This document shows, piece after piece, positions 24,960 through 35,617 of a DNA stretch of 64,000 nt. Both the position numbers and the translations under genes were made by a program. The notes under the pieces were generated by a model. It worked only from the letters and a program-made list of their open reading frames with translations, was not told the origin of the DNA and did not search any database. The DNA is taken from assembly GCA_022478985.1 (NCBI GenBank), contig JAKSZP010006697.1, forward strand, positions 62,001-126,000. Direction: 5' to 3'. This stretch comes from Massospora cicadina. Its lineage: Eukaryota > Entomophthoromycota > Entomophthoromycetes > Entomophthorales > Entomophthoraceae. The first letter of the stretch is position 1. The number at the start of each line of letters is the position of its first letter.

Positions 24960-26270
24960 GCCTCAAAAAGCTTGAAAAGCACCCTTTTTATGGGGTCCAT
25001 CCATTAATTCAAAAATCCCTTTTCGAGACAAGTTTGCCCTAGGTGAGTGTAGCATTGCCTCGTTTCTCCATGTATATGAATCTGTATGGAAGGAACCTCT
25101 GATTGTCAAAATAAACACCTCCTCCATTGCTTGAATCGCCTGGCCCAAGAGATAATGGTTCCAAATATGGCCACATTCAGCACTTGGGCGGAGGTGAAGG
25201 AAGCACTTGATGAAGAATTTGGCTCAACCCAAATTATACGTCTGAGAAAACAGTCCTTCATGTGCCTTAGCATGCAGAAGGGAGAATTGATCTCCTCTTT
25301 TTTAAACAATTCTATAGGGAAGCTCAGCCACTTTTAGTTGCGAAAAAGCTACCCCTTGATGATGCTCTTGCGGCCATGCAAACTGACTTAGCTTCTCAAC
25401 CTCCTATAGCTCAGCATATTCTCTCCAACAAACGTCACCTCTGGACTATCCGTGTTATCAAGGAGGCTCTGCTGGAGGTTGAAAATATATATAACATTGA
25501 AGCTACTTCAGATTACTCAACCTTAGCTCCACCAAAAGAGGCTATGATATTCCCTATGGGCCCCTATTTGGGTTAATACCCTTAGTCCAGCATCTGCGGT
25601 GAAGCTCAAACATGATCTTACTCCGCCTATCCAACCTGAGGTTCTCAAGGTATTAATTCAGAGTGCATCATCTTCATAAGGCAGCGCTCCTGCTCCACCT
25701 TGCCACCATGATCATCGCTTGTCAGAAAATGGGCCTCTTTAATTTATTTTCTAGACCTGCTTCTGATCCTAAACCCCTCTCTCAGGTGCTATTCGCCCCA
25801 ACTAACAATGGGTTATATGATCAGGTTACCAAATCTGAACCTCCTGTTTCCCAAAAGCACACAGCTGCTTATTGATATAGAACTGACGTAGTTAAAGCAT
25901 CCACCCTTATGAAGATATCTCCCTCAATCACTCCTCAGACCATCTCGCGTTAAAACCTGTAGCCATGGGGCAGCACAAACCCCCTACTTTGCAGGTTGAA
26001 AATTGAGCCGTGATAACTCCAACGCCTCCCTAAAAAACCAAAAGGGTAAGTGAGTGCCAAAAAGCCACCCCCTGTGAGGAAAACAAGAAGTTTTCTCATC
26101 CCCTCTTAGAATTTCGTTGAGTTACATTAACTATCCCTCTGATGAAAAGTATGAAGGGTGTGGTGAAAAGCAAGCTATTATGTCTTGGGAGCCCCAATGG
26201 AAGTGAAGAGTCCAGATAGGTTGAAGCCTGAAATCTTTTGATATAGCTTGATACCCTGATGAACCTATCT
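24960..26270 (+). pseudogene. Element B gag (decayed)
   Basis: Gag forms the particle around element RNA. The readable core is 25086-25337, where MATFSTWAEVKEALDEEFG is followed by a QSFMCLSMQKGELISSFLNN stretch; this is the capsid arrangement of Ty3/gypsy Gags. Further pieces are 25376-25576 (helical; VIKEALLEVENIYNIEA) and 25663-25875. A CCHC knuckle is not clear. Stops divide the frame at least three times. The start cannot be fixed. Confidence 0.7.
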
Positions 26271-26760
26271 CCAGCAGTTGTTGAGGTTTTCAGAGGTGAT
26301 TGATACCGGCAGTGATGCTGACCATCTTATTGGTACAGTTATCCGATCTACCCAGCAGGTTCTTGCCCTCCAATCTATTAAAGATAAATACCCTGCGATG
26401 GCTCTATGCCTTGCCACAACTTTCCTATTGAAGAATAATATCTCCCTCCCCATAATTGTGGTAGCACAATAACCAAGGTAGAGGCTGTCATCAATAAGGT
26501 GCAAATTATAGCAATCTTTGACATGGGTGCTCCAGTGAACGTGGTCTCTTCAAAGTACATCAAGAAGATTACTTGGCACCTGACCTGGACTATTCCCAAG
26601 GGTTTGGAACTGCGGGGCCCAATAACATACAAGCTATAAAAGCCTACTCTTCTATACCAATATTTTTTTGGGAAGCTCCTATTGTCTGTCCCCTCTATGG
26701 CATTAGAAAATAATATATACAACTTGCTCATTGGCACGCAATTAATGAGTTAGTATAACT
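26271..26760 (+). pseudogene. Element B aspartic protease
   Basis: A retropepsin that would cleave the polyprotein. The active site is at 26508-26545, read as IIAIFDMGAPVNVVSSKYIKK; DTG has become DMG by one C-to-T change. The later NNIYNLLIGTQLM near 26705-26745 is the conserved (Y)DLLIGT region near the protease C-terminus, also seen in element E. A second DTGSD-like string upstream at 26295-26320 is probably chance. Confidence 0.75.
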
Positions 26761-27129
26761 GAATATTAACACGATTCTGGGATTTCTCTTCCTTTTAAAT
26801 TACTGAATTCCCCTAGTCTTTACCAGCAATGAGCCTAAGAAAGAAAGAATACATTTGCGTAGTTGAGTACCCTTCTTTCTCCCTTACCTTATTTATACCA
26901 CGTCGGGCAGAAACACAAATAAGATGTCTGACTCAATGGATGCTCTAAAGAGCCTTCCATTGTATGCGCAGATGAGGTAGTTTCAAAAGCGAGTGAACAA
27001 AAGTGATAGCAAAAATTACTATGCAAATCACCTGCAACTGCCTAAAAGCTTAAATAGTCCTGATGGGATAAGTCCTTTAGAACCTTGGGTGTTGCAGAGT
27101 ATCCTAGATCCTGCCTACCAGCGACCAAT

Positions 27130-28290
27130 CAATCTCCTGCTGGAAGATCTTAACAAGGATATGGTCGTAAAAAAGCATCAGGAGGTTAAAAACCCTGCTG
27201 ATTCCAATTAAAGACATTAGACAAGTTCAATATATTGATACTATGTTTTATATGGGACTACCTAATGATTGATTGATATGCACTCCTGCCCCATATTCAA
27301 TTTTATAAGTATCTAACCACCGCTGAGCTTAATAAAGTTGATTCTTTACTGGAGTCAAATAGCGACATCTTCTCCAAATCTGATACAGATTAAGACATAT
27401 GAAGAGTTGGACTAATAATATTAATGTTGGTGATTCTCAGCCTACTTGATCCAAGACTCATCAGAAATCTAAGGTTAAGGAGCTCCAAATGAGGAAAGAG
27501 CTGAAACTGTTGCTGGATGTGGGGCTGCTGGTGCCTTCTCAAATCCCTTGGTCGTCTCCTCTTCTACTAATAAAGAATAATAATGAAGGTCATCAGGTAG
27601 TTATGGACTACTGTATATTGAACCAATCTCACAAAGAAGAATAGCTTTACTATCCCCTACGTTGTCGACTCCCTAGCCCAGCTCTCCAGCAATAACTACT
27701 TTTTTTCTATGGACTTGGCTAGCGAATATTAGCAAATGGACCTTTTTACCCAAGACCAGGAGAACTGCTTTTTACTCGCAGTGAGGGTCTCTTCCAACAT
27801 ACATGACTAACATAATGGTTGTGCAACGCTCCTGCTAAATTTTCAGAGAGCAATGGATTTTATCTTGTAGGATCTAAAATTTAGCTGCGTCATCAGCTAA
27901 CTTGATGATATCACGGTGTTTCAAGACCTTTAATGATCATCTTATCAACTTAAAAGAAGTGTTCCCAACGCCTGAGTGCTTCTAACATTAAATTTTAACC
28001 ATTCAAATGTACTTCCTTCCAGAAAAAGCAGGATTTTCTTGGGCACACCATCTCGCAAGATGGTATTCAACCTTTACAAGATAAGGTTGCAGCTATATCT
28101 AAGATGCTAGCGCTTAAAAACTTCCGTGACATCCAGGTATTATTAGGCATGGTGGGGTATTACCATCAATTTATCCCCAAGCTAGCCCAGCTCATTGAGC
28201 CCCTCATTCGTTTCTTGGCTAAGAACACTCCATCTCATTGGGGTGTGGACCAAAAAAGATGCGTTTGAAACTCTGAATGAGTTATTACAA
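27130..28290 (+). pseudogene. Element B reverse transcriptase
   Basis: Fingers motifs are readable near 27500-27620: LLDVGLLVPSQIPWSSPLLL, then VVMDYCILNQ. The palm box at 27889-27910 reads CVIS*LDDI: the tyrosine codon of YLDD is now the stop TAA. The thumb and connection follow (LGHTISQDGIQPLQ near 28037-28080; MVGYYHQFIPKLAQ near 28150-28190). The first 300 bp of the window repeats this region in element A. Frame breaks are frequent. Confidence 0.85.
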
Positions 28291-28900
28291 AAAGGCCAGT
28301 CCTTCGCCACCCTGACTAAGGCTAGCCCTTTATGCCATTCATGAATGCCTCTGATTACGCTGTTGGAGCTACCTTGATCAATTGTATGTTTTTGAGGTCA
28401 AACCCTATGTTCTACTTCAGAAAAATGTTCTCAAATGCCTAACGCAACTACAGCATCATTGAGAAGGAGTGCTTGCTGTCCTGCTCACTGTAAAACCCTA
28501 TCGCCCTTTCTTATATGGGACTGCATTTAAAGTGATTGCAACAACGAATCCTTAAAGTGGTTGCAAAATATAAAGATACCACAGGACTGTTGGCTCGCTG
28601 TGCGTTGAAGCTCAGAAATACAACATGATAATTGAGCATTGGGCAGGAACTAGACATATGAATGTTAATGGGTTGATGCGGCTACCTGCCTGGATTTAGA
28701 TAATAGTGAATCTGAGAGGCTACATGACCTCCTGATGACTCTCAATGCATGAGGGGGATGAGGATGAACCTGTGCAAAAGATGCTAGCTCAGCACTCCTT
28801 CAACACCAAAGTGGAAAGTGGAACGTTGTACAAGAAAATAGGTCTGAACTGGTTGCCCTATCTCCGGCCATCAGAGAGAGTACCTTTCATTTTAGATTCC
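28291..28900 (+). pseudogene. Element B RNase H
   Basis: It follows the connection domain. The stretch near 28340-28385 reads MNASDYAVGA-like (catalytic Asp region) and is followed by a broken DH.SLKWLQN-like end near 28540-28570. The chain continues towards the integrase zinc-binding region near 28790-28900. Assignment rests on order and partial motifs. Confidence 0.6.
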
Positions 28901-29880
28901 CATTCTATTTAGGGCATAGCGAGGTACAGAAGAATTATTAGTGGGTTAAAGAGCGCTATTACTGGGAGGGCATCATGGAGACCATAACCGAGTTTTGGAC
29001 GCCTGCCTGACCTGCAAGAAGCAATCTAGCCTCAAGACCCGGTATCAATACCAACCCGCTATGCATCAACAACCATTCTACAAAATAAGCCTAGATGTGG
29101 TTAGTCCTCTACCCCAAACAACTGCGGAAATCGATATATATTGGTCAATTGATCAATTTACCAAGTGGGTTAAAGGCGTGGCTCTCCCTGCTTAAACGGC
29201 CAAGGCCAAGGACACTTTTCTCCATCAGAATATTTTTGCTCAACATGGTTTTGCCCCAGGCCCTTCTCTGTGGTAATGGAAAAAACTTTAACTCCAGAGT
29301 GGTGAAGATCCTTGCTACCACCATGGACAGGCAACGGCTGCTTTTGGCCCCTTATAGCCCTCAATCAATGGTACCGTGGAGAGAGCAAATGGGACTCTGT
29401 TTTCTATATTATGAAGAATGGCCACTTAGACCCCCTTCACTTGATCAGTACTTACCAAGTGCCCTCATGACCAACCGTATCAGTTACCATAAAATCCTTA
29501 AGATGGCTCCTTTCCGTGTGTTATATGGACTAAAACCTGGGATGACAGCATTATAGTCAAAGTCATTTCAAAGATAGGACTGACCCTGAGCAAGCTATGA
29601 AGAATTTAGCCCGGCACATTATTCAGTTACAATCAGAGGCTATGACTGATTTGACCAAAAACTGTCACAAAAGAGAGTCAAGCCACTAATGAGCTCTGGA
29701 CCCCTCTTCCTTCCTTCCAAGAATCCGACTTGGCGCTTTATTATCATAATTGAATCACCTCAGAAGAGAGAAATTTGAGTCTATTTAGGAGGACCTTTTG
29801 TAGTCACTTACAAGTGAGGGAAGGAGTGCTCATCAAATCCCTTGCTACAGGAGTTACTGTAAACTGAGTTCATGGCTGAT
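28901..29880 (+). pseudogene. Element B integrase
   Basis: The region 28995-29195 reads DACLTCKKQSSLKTRYQYQP (end of the H2C2 zinc-binding domain, CLTC) then KISLDVVSPLPQTTAE, with the first catalytic Asp, and FTKWVKGVALP. The later core includes SYHKILKMAPFRVLYG (29483-29530). The C-terminal domain is at 29600-29800. Stops and frameshifts separate these pieces. A long overlapping frame at 29095-29556 is mostly a shadow, real only in its last third. Confidence 0.8.
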
Positions 29881-29923
29881 TCTTATGGCCTTATTCTCCC
29901 CCAAAAACTCTTGAAGAGGGTGA

Positions 29924-30640
29924 TGTTGATCAATTCCAAGTCCAATGTATAAAAATATTTTCATAAGTAAACAATGAAAATATCAGCCAAAAAAAACCCT
30001 GGTCAATTCCCAGCGGAACCCCTCTAATTGAGGTAACACTTATAATGGTACTCGGGCAAATACCATGAGTTCAAGTATTGTAATTGCACCAACTATGTGG
30101 AAAATTCTGAAGAGTCAATTGGAGGCTCCTCCCCAGGCCCCATCTAATTTAGTACACTTTACCCCATGAGGACTGGCCCACTTTATAGGTTTGAAGAGGG
30201 TCCAACAAGCTTAAAATATTTTACCTCTTTTTGATTTATTTAATTTTATAGAATCCTAGCCTCATGGGTTCATCTTCCCGCCTGTCACTTCACCATATGC
30301 CCTTGCATTCAAGCGAGGCGAGTCCCAACCAATATGATAGGGTGACAGCTCATATTACTTAATTCAGACTTAACTAAGCAATCTAAACTTTAAGCCTTGA
30401 AATCTTATATACTAATTATAGACTTATCTGGAGGGTTTGTTTCTTACCCCTGTGATAACTAATAAAATTTCAAAAAAACCAAAACTTTAAATTATTTCAT
30501 TGTTATTAAATTTAATTATTGTGGTCTACCAACTTTCCTGTATATTCAATCCAGCAGTAGAGTGAACCTTCTCCTGCGAAATTAATGTGTTAATCCAGGG
30601 TAGAATAAAATATGCGAGCATCAAAACCCCCTGAATCTCA
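29924..30640 (+). repeat. 3' LTR of element B
   Basis: Begins TGTTGATCAATTCCAAG immediately after the purine tract gaagagggtga (29912-29922) and ends near 30640; about 717 bp. It matches 24096-24818. Confidence 0.9.
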
Positions 30641-30872
30641 TAATCTTTTATTATTTGTTGAGTATTATTTTAAAAAAAAATCTTTAATCTTGATATGGAA
30701 GAAATCTATAGGCTTGTTAAATATGCAATTTTACTATAATTTACTATTGTATATAACATGTATATAAAAAAGTCTACCTTAGTCCCTTATAGAATTTTAC
30801 TTTAGCTAACTTTATATTGTAATTTTATAGCAATAAATTAAAAATAAATGATTATTTATATTATCTATAGGT
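30641..30872. other. Short AT-rich spacer
   Basis: AT-rich DNA between element B and the target duplication of element D. Nothing recognised. Confidence 0.6.
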
Positions 30873-30889
30873 TTATAGTATTCATTATT
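30873..30889. repeat. 17-bp target duplication of element D, left copy
   Basis: TTATAGTATTCATTATT is repeated exactly at 38750-38766. A perfect 17-bp direct repeat around a GC-rich block in AT-rich DNA marks the ends of one insertion event. Confidence 0.9.
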
Positions 30890-32061
30890 TCAATTTATTT
30901 AGGGTACGCCAACCAGGGAATGGATAGTACTGAACACAACACTCAAAATGACAAAACAAAACTACTAACCAGGTGGGAAGCAGAAACTGCTAACCCACCA
31001 TGGCAGAGGGTGAGGAGGGTCAGGGGGTTGGTTTTCAGAAAGACCCACCTCAATCATGGGATGTTGGTTACAGTATTGGGTCAGAGCAGAGAGCCAGGGC
31101 GTTGGGGCATCCACATAGTGGGGGTTGAGGTCAGTGTAGTAGGAGTTTTCCTCTTCCGCATCAAGATAAAGATGGGAAAGTGTTTCAACAAAAGCTGCGA
31201 GGAGAACTTCAGCTTCTTTGCGGGCTTCAGGAAGTTGGGTGAAAAGGGAGATACTGTGGTGGGTGATTTTGGCTGAGGGGTTGAATGAAGCAATCATTGT
31301 GACATTCATAACAGCAATTTCAGCATCATCAAATAGTTTCGAGATGTCACTGCAGGGAGATTCAGGGAAGTTGGGGGAAGAAGAGGGTGGTCAGGCCATG
31401 CTGGAGCTGAGCCACTGACTGGGCCACCGCGGTGCATAGTTTAGGGCAGTGAGGAGAGGCCGCCGCAGCTAAGGCGAGCTGGTGATCACTTTGGAAGGGG
31501 GCTGTATTGGGCAGAGGAACGAAATGGTGAGGGGTAGGGGTTTAATCAAAGTCAGGAAGGAAAAATTTCTTATGACCAAAATTGCCTTGGCAGAGAGGTT
31601 GACCTGTATGCTTACTAATGAGGACATTACCTGATTTGTCAGTTTCAGCCAATAGATCCCATGGATTTTGGTTCACTGGAATAGTGGCGTTAGAATTTGG
31701 GTGGGTGTGATTGGGCAAATGGGCAGCTTCTTGGGCGCCAATGGTGGTCCAAGCATTGCTCTGATTGGCTGGGGTAGATTTAGGTGGGAGAGTGAGGCTG
31801 GAGGTTCTGGGGGGCTGATTTTCCATGTGGGCCCACTGAACGAGATTGGAGGGTGGGAGGGGGCAGCAAAGTGCCCCATACTGAACCTCCAGAAGGGGGC
31901 TCAGAAGCCGCAGCAGTGGACTTGGCCTGAGGGCATGCTCTTTTTGCATGGTCGAGGCCAAAGCAGAGGGAACAAATCTGCCTACCATTATTGACCTGAG
32001 CCCAAAAGAAATGATCAGGCGCTGCAGCCACACTAGCGCGGGGTGGGATTTGTTGGGCTAT
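30890..32061 (-). mobile_element. Element D (LINE-like), 3' part with CCHC Gag-like ORF
   Basis: On the minus strand this continues a frame interrupted by element C. Near the C junction is a CCHC zinc knuckle, CSLCFGLDHAKRAC (31974-31933), in a Pro/Ser-rich protein of ORF1/Gag type. Further open pieces lie at 31542-31850 and 30965-31309 (the latter starting MNVTMIASFNPSAKITH). The 3' untranslated end finishes ccctggttggcgtaccctaa then ataaattga. No reverse transcriptase or endonuclease is present. With its 17-bp duplication it looks like a LINE-type insertion holding only ORF1. Base composition is much richer in GC than the neighbourhood, so it is relatively recent. Confidence 0.75.
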
Positions 32062-32884
32062 TGCGACGGTTGAGGTTTATCCTCAGCATCACATTGCCCT
32101 GATCTTTGGTAAGACAGGGCAGGCTGTGTCTGGATGTATGGAGGAGGAGGGGGAGTTGGTCCTGGCAGGGACGCCTAAGGGGCAGGAGCTTGAAGGAGGC
32201 CAAGGAGCCAGATGGGCGTCCAAGTTGAGGAAAAACGAGAATCAGGTAAAATGGGGAGTTTCGAGATTCAATTTGGATTCGAATCAAGAATGGAATGGAA
32301 CAGGTGCTTGGAAGTTTCGCGGTTTGTTTGGAATTCGAAATGGAACTGGTGCGGAACTGTTGAGAATCGGAACTGGCACAGAACCATTGAGTGAGGATTC
32401 CGCGATCCTGCTGTAAGGTTTACACCAAGCATCAGTCAGATTAGCACCATAAGCTTGTGTTATATTTTATATTAGCTTGTAGCATGTGTATATAGGGAAG
32501 GAACTGGGAGCTGGAGGCTTCTCAGTTCTGTTTTCTATCAACTTGGCCAATATTAAATAAAAAAAACTTTAAAATTCATATATTTATAGTTTGAGTTTAT
32601 TTAAAATATTGCCTAACTGCAGCCATGTTTGGCTTGAATCAACAAGAATTGGACTTTAAGAGTGAGCTTGGGAGAGCTATTGCCTCCTTTATACCTTGTC
32701 TTGGAGTCAAGGCATGTTGCTGGGGTTAAGTATATTTGCAACTGTCTTCCAGGGGTGCTTGTCCAATCTTGTAGCGCGCGCACAAGGAGAGTAGTATCAG
32801 GAGCCCTGTCAGCCCTATGGTCTGTAACATGGATCCTGTTGCCCAACTCATTCGTGGCTCATTGGAAGGAGCCAGTGCGTTACA
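32062..32884 (+). repeat. 5' LTR of chromovirus C
   Basis: Begins TGCGACGGTTGAGG and ends GCGTTACA; 823 bp. It is preceded by GCTAT (32057-32061), repeated at 38032-38036. By eye it differs from the 3' LTR by about nine substitutions, nearly all transitions, and two single-base deletions. One deletion is in a C run (near 32690) and one in a G run (near 32754). It contains the start of the Gag frame (ATG 32625), which both deletions disrupt. A TATAT element near 32491 and the AATAAA-like run near 32558 are plausible promoter and polyadenylation signals. Confidence 0.97.
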
Positions 32885-33861
32885 TTAAACAGAACTCGTT
32901 TACTTTCCTGTCGTTGTGGTGGCAAGCAAAAGAGGTGCCAGAAGAAGTTGTGTTTCCAAAGTGGTATAACCATACTGCAACACTCTTGATGGTGATATTC
33001 TCCACCGCCTTTTTGCTTCATGAATTATACCAGGTTTTGGAGTGTGTGTCCCAGAATGGTGGGAAAGTGGTAGGGCCTGGGAAGGACAAAGGAAGAATTC
33101 CCACGGTTTTGAAATTGGAAGACTTGGAACTGATCCACCAGACGTTTAGCCGGGTTCAGTTTCAGGGACGTTTGACTAAGGCAGCGGGTGGGGAGGATTC
33201 GTTTGCCTTGCAGTTAAGTCAGGTTCTGTTGGCACTTCCAGTAAAGCAGTCCAACTGGGTGCGAGAACTTTTGGAAGAGCAGTCAGGGTTACTTGTATCA
33301 GTGGAGGAATGTCTGGATTGGATTGATCGTGCAGCATGTCCAGATGAGACGCAGCATTCGGCCTGGGTGGCTTTACTGCAGTGTGGTCAAGGGAAAAGTC
33401 AGTGGAAGAGTATGGCCAGATGTTCCGCACATTGGGCAAGAGCAGTAAAGGCACCTGAGACTCAGCTTCCACGCATGTTTCGCCAAAACTTGCAAGCTGA
33501 TCTATTATTGGCAATGGCAGCGGTGAAACCTGCAGCGACGTTGGAGGAAGAGGTGGGTTTGGCCTTGAAGGTAGAACGACAGTTGAGTTTGGTACGGGCC
33601 CGTCAGGAAGTTGTGCGAACCCCAATGGGATTCCGAGGACAGAGTGGTGGAAGAAGGGCAGGTTCTGAGCCCATATATGGTACTAAGGGGTTTAGCTATG
33701 TGGAGGAAGGGAAGAAGAGTCAAGGGAATCCTGAGGGTATGGTGGAGGTGCGAGAGACAAGGATTCCCATTGGGATTACCACTCAGGATCCTGAGGCTCA
33801 GAATAAGAAGGCTCCTTATAATTTTTGCAAGAAACTGGTAAATCCGGTACCTCAAAAATAA
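32662..33861 (+). CDS. Chromovirus C gag (frame damaged)
   Basis: Gag of element C. Its N-terminus is coded within the LTR: after the second LTR deletion the frame reads LVQS..., LWSVTWILLPNSFVAHW, crosses the LTR border (PVRYI), and enters a second hydrophobic stretch (ATLLMVIFSTAFLLHELYQV). The capsid-like, mostly helical region spans about 33100-33600 (LELIHQTFSRVQFQGRL; VEECLDWIDRA). A Gly/Arg-rich tail follows (GFRGQSGGRRAG). It stops at 33861 without a CCHC knuckle, unusual for Gag. The open frame begins at a GTG inside the LTR, not at a proper start; the likely ancestral start is ATG 32625, out of frame here because of two 1-base deletions. Confidence 0.75.
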   Translation: MSLGELLPPLYLVLESRHVAGVKYICNCLPGVLVQSCSARTRRVVSGALSALWSVTWILLPNSFVAHWKEPVRYIKQNSFTFLSLWWQAKEVPEEVVFPKWYNHTATLLMVIFSTAFLLHELYQVLECVSQNGGKVVGPGKDKGRIPTVLKLEDLELIHQTFSRVQFQGRLTKAAGGEDSFALQLSQVLLALPVKQSNWVRELLEEQSGLLVSVEECLDWIDRAACPDETQHSAWVALLQCGQGKSQWKSMARCSAHWARAVKAPETQLPRMFRQNLQADLLLAMAAVKPAATLEEEVGLALKVERQLSLVRARQEVVRTPMGFRGQSGGRRAGSEPIYGTKGFSYVEEGKKSQGNPEGMVEVRETRIPIGITTQDPEAQNKKAPYNFCKKLVNPVPQK

Positions 33862-33902
33862 ACCGCTTACTTCATCTTATCCTTATCTGATTTTGCCCAT
33901 CA

Positions 33903-34607
33903 GTGTGCTCGTGGGGGATGAAGGAAGGGGATTGTGGTGAAGCTCTAGCTTTGATTGATACCAGAGCTGGGGAGAATTATGTTGAGGAGAAGTGGGCAAG
34001 AAGCCATGGATTGTCATTACAGAAGGATGGATGGGTGAAGTTGGCAGACACCTCCAAAAGAACGGCGGTATGGCGAGTACAGGCCAAGGTCCTGTTGAGG
34101 CAAGGCCCGGAGGTATTCAGGGAGGAGTTTCACGCCGTGGCTCACCTGCCACATTCTGTGGTGCTGGGGATGAGATGGTGGCACCATGTCCATCCACAGT
34201 TTGATATGAAGAGAGAGAGGGTTCTGCTGTCGCCTAGAGGCCAGGGGTCGTTTGAATGGACGTTTCAGTCCCAAGGTTCGTTTATGAAGCACATGGGTGG
34301 AATCACCTCAAGTGTGTCAGCGGAAGGATTGCCAAGGGAGTATCAGGATTTCGCGGAGGTGTTTGAGCCTAAAGGTGATGCGCCTTTTTCGCCTACAGGT
34401 GATTTCGCATTTGGATTCTGGTTCAAGGAAGGCTCTGAGTTACCAAAGGGCTGTCCAGTTTATCCGTTGAATCCCTGGGCCCAAGAGGCATTGGAGGGTT
34501 ATGTCCAGAAGATGCTGGATATGGGTTTGATTGTGCCCTCCAAGTCGCCGGTGGTTTCGCCAGTCCTGTTGGTTCCCAAGTCAGGGGGAGTTACGTCCTT
34601 GTGTTGA
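33903..34607 (+). CDS. Chromovirus C protease and start of RT
   Basis: The frame begins with an aspartic protease whose active site reads ALIDTRAGENYVEEKW near 33947-33990. The usual DTG is DTR, a G-to-A change (GGA to AGA) that should destroy activity. The domain continues to VLGMRWWHHVHPQFDM (34160-34205), then the linker and RT fingers (PVYPLNPWAQEALEGYVQKM; GLIVPSKSPVVSPVLLVPK). A frameshift near 34585-34600 ends the frame at a stop, and the RT goes on in the next frame at 34590. It would cleave Gag-Pol if intact. Confidence 0.85.
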   Translation: MCSWGMKEGDCGEALALIDTRAGENYVEEKWARSHGLSLQKDGWVKLADTSKRTAVWRVQAKVLLRQGPEVFREEFHAVAHLPHSVVLGMRWWHHVHPQFDMKRERVLLSPRGQGSFEWTFQSQGSFMKHMGGITSSVSAEGLPREYQDFAEVFEPKGDAPFSPTGDFAFGFWFKEGSELPKGCPVYPLNPWAQEALEGYVQKMLDMGLIVPSKSPVVSPVLLVPKSGGVTSLC

Positions 34608-35271
34608 TTTCCGACGCCTGAATAAGGTAATGGAACCTGATCCCTATCCAATGCCACTCATGGAGAACATTCTGCCCATGATCTCCGGGTGTGGGGTGTT
34701 CACCAAATTGGATTTGGTGGACGCTTTTAATCAAATTCCTGTTCGCCCTGAGCACCAGCGGTATATGGCATTCAAATGTCATCTGGGAAACTTCGAGTAC
34801 AGGGTTATGCCATTTGGCCTACGCAATGCCCCTGCAGTTTTCCAGCGCATGATTGATCATGTATTGGGGGACTTAGTGGGTAGGTGTTGTGTTGCCTATA
34901 TGGATGACATCCTGGTGTTTTCCAAATCGGTACAGGACCATGTGAGGGATTTGAGAAGTGTGTTGGAGGTGGTTAGGAACGCGGGCTTGAAGTTGAAGCC
35001 ATCCAAGTGTGAGTTCAATAAAGAATCGGTGTCCTTCCTAGGGAACTTGGTCCTCCAAGAAGGGATAGCGATCTGTCCTGATAAGTTGCGAGCGGTGTGG
35101 GAATGGAAGGCTCCTGGGAATAGGACTGAAGTGCGAAGCTTCTTGGGGGTGGTGAATTTCGTGCGGAGGTTTTCTAGGGATCTGGCCCAATGGGCTGTGC
35201 CGTTGACAAGACTGACAGGAAACGTGCCGTTCGTTTGGGGGAGGCTGAGGAGAGGGCATTTCAGCAAGTGA
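34590..35271 (+). CDS. Chromovirus C reverse transcriptase
   Basis: The RT core reads LRPCVDFRRLNKV, then FTKLDLVDAFNQIPV, then YRVMPFGLRNAPAVFQRMID. The catalytic box is CCVAYMDDILVFSKS (YMDD near 34899-34910). The thumb and connection follow: LKLKPSKCEFNKESVSFLGN and VRSFLGVVNFVRRF. The catalytic aspartates are present. The frame ends at 35271 because of a one-base shift near the run of five G at 35237-35241; the true continuation (EAEERAFQQVK) is in another frame. Residues before LRPCVDF in this frame are a shadow of the previous one. Confidence 0.92.
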
Positions 35272-35610
35272 AGATGAGTTTGCTGACAGCCCCGGTTCAG
35301 GCACACCCTGACCCAAACAAACCATTCGTGGTAGAGACTGACGCGTCAAATTTTGCACTTGGAGCCGTGTTGTTGCAGGAGGGTAAAGATGGGGTTGAAC
35401 ATCCTGTCTGTTATTTCAGTTGGAAGATGGCACCAGCTGAAATCAACTATCCAGTTTACGATAAGGAACTTTTGGCAATAGTTGCAGCCTTAGGGGAGTG
35501 GCAACACCACCTATTGTATGCCAGGCACCCAGTTGTCATCCAAACGGACCATTGAGCCTTAGAATACTATAAGTCCCCACGCCTGATGAACCAGAGGCAG
35601 GCCGGTGGCA
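35240..35610 (+). CDS. Chromovirus C RNase H
   Basis: RNase H removes the RNA strand during cDNA synthesis. The domain begins PFVVETDASNFALGAVLLQE (catalytic Asp in TDAS near 35338) and continues with the YPVYDKELLAIVAAL region (catalytic Glu). It reaches VVIQTDH (third catalytic Asp), after which an in-frame TGA at 35553 ends it. A second break, probably one lost C near 35605 in the RLMNQRQARWHLE region, separates it from the integrase frame. All catalytic acids are visible. Confidence 0.88.
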
Positions 35611-35617
35611 CTTAGAG

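Noticed and set aside
26278..26472. A second DTGSD-like string (VIDTGSDADHLIG) upstream of the element B protease
   Set aside because: The adjacent FDMGAPVNVVS aligns with the proteases of E and H and has the matching LLIGT end; the upstream string has no such support.
31668..31994. 108-codon + strand frame inside element D
   Set aside because: It is the mirror of the minus-strand Gag-like frame, which has the CCHC knuckle and joins across the C insertion.
33176..33625. 149-codon minus-strand frame in chromovirus C (and similar ones at 33505-33855 and 34896-35306)
   Set aside because: Antisense shadows of gag and RT; no domain content.
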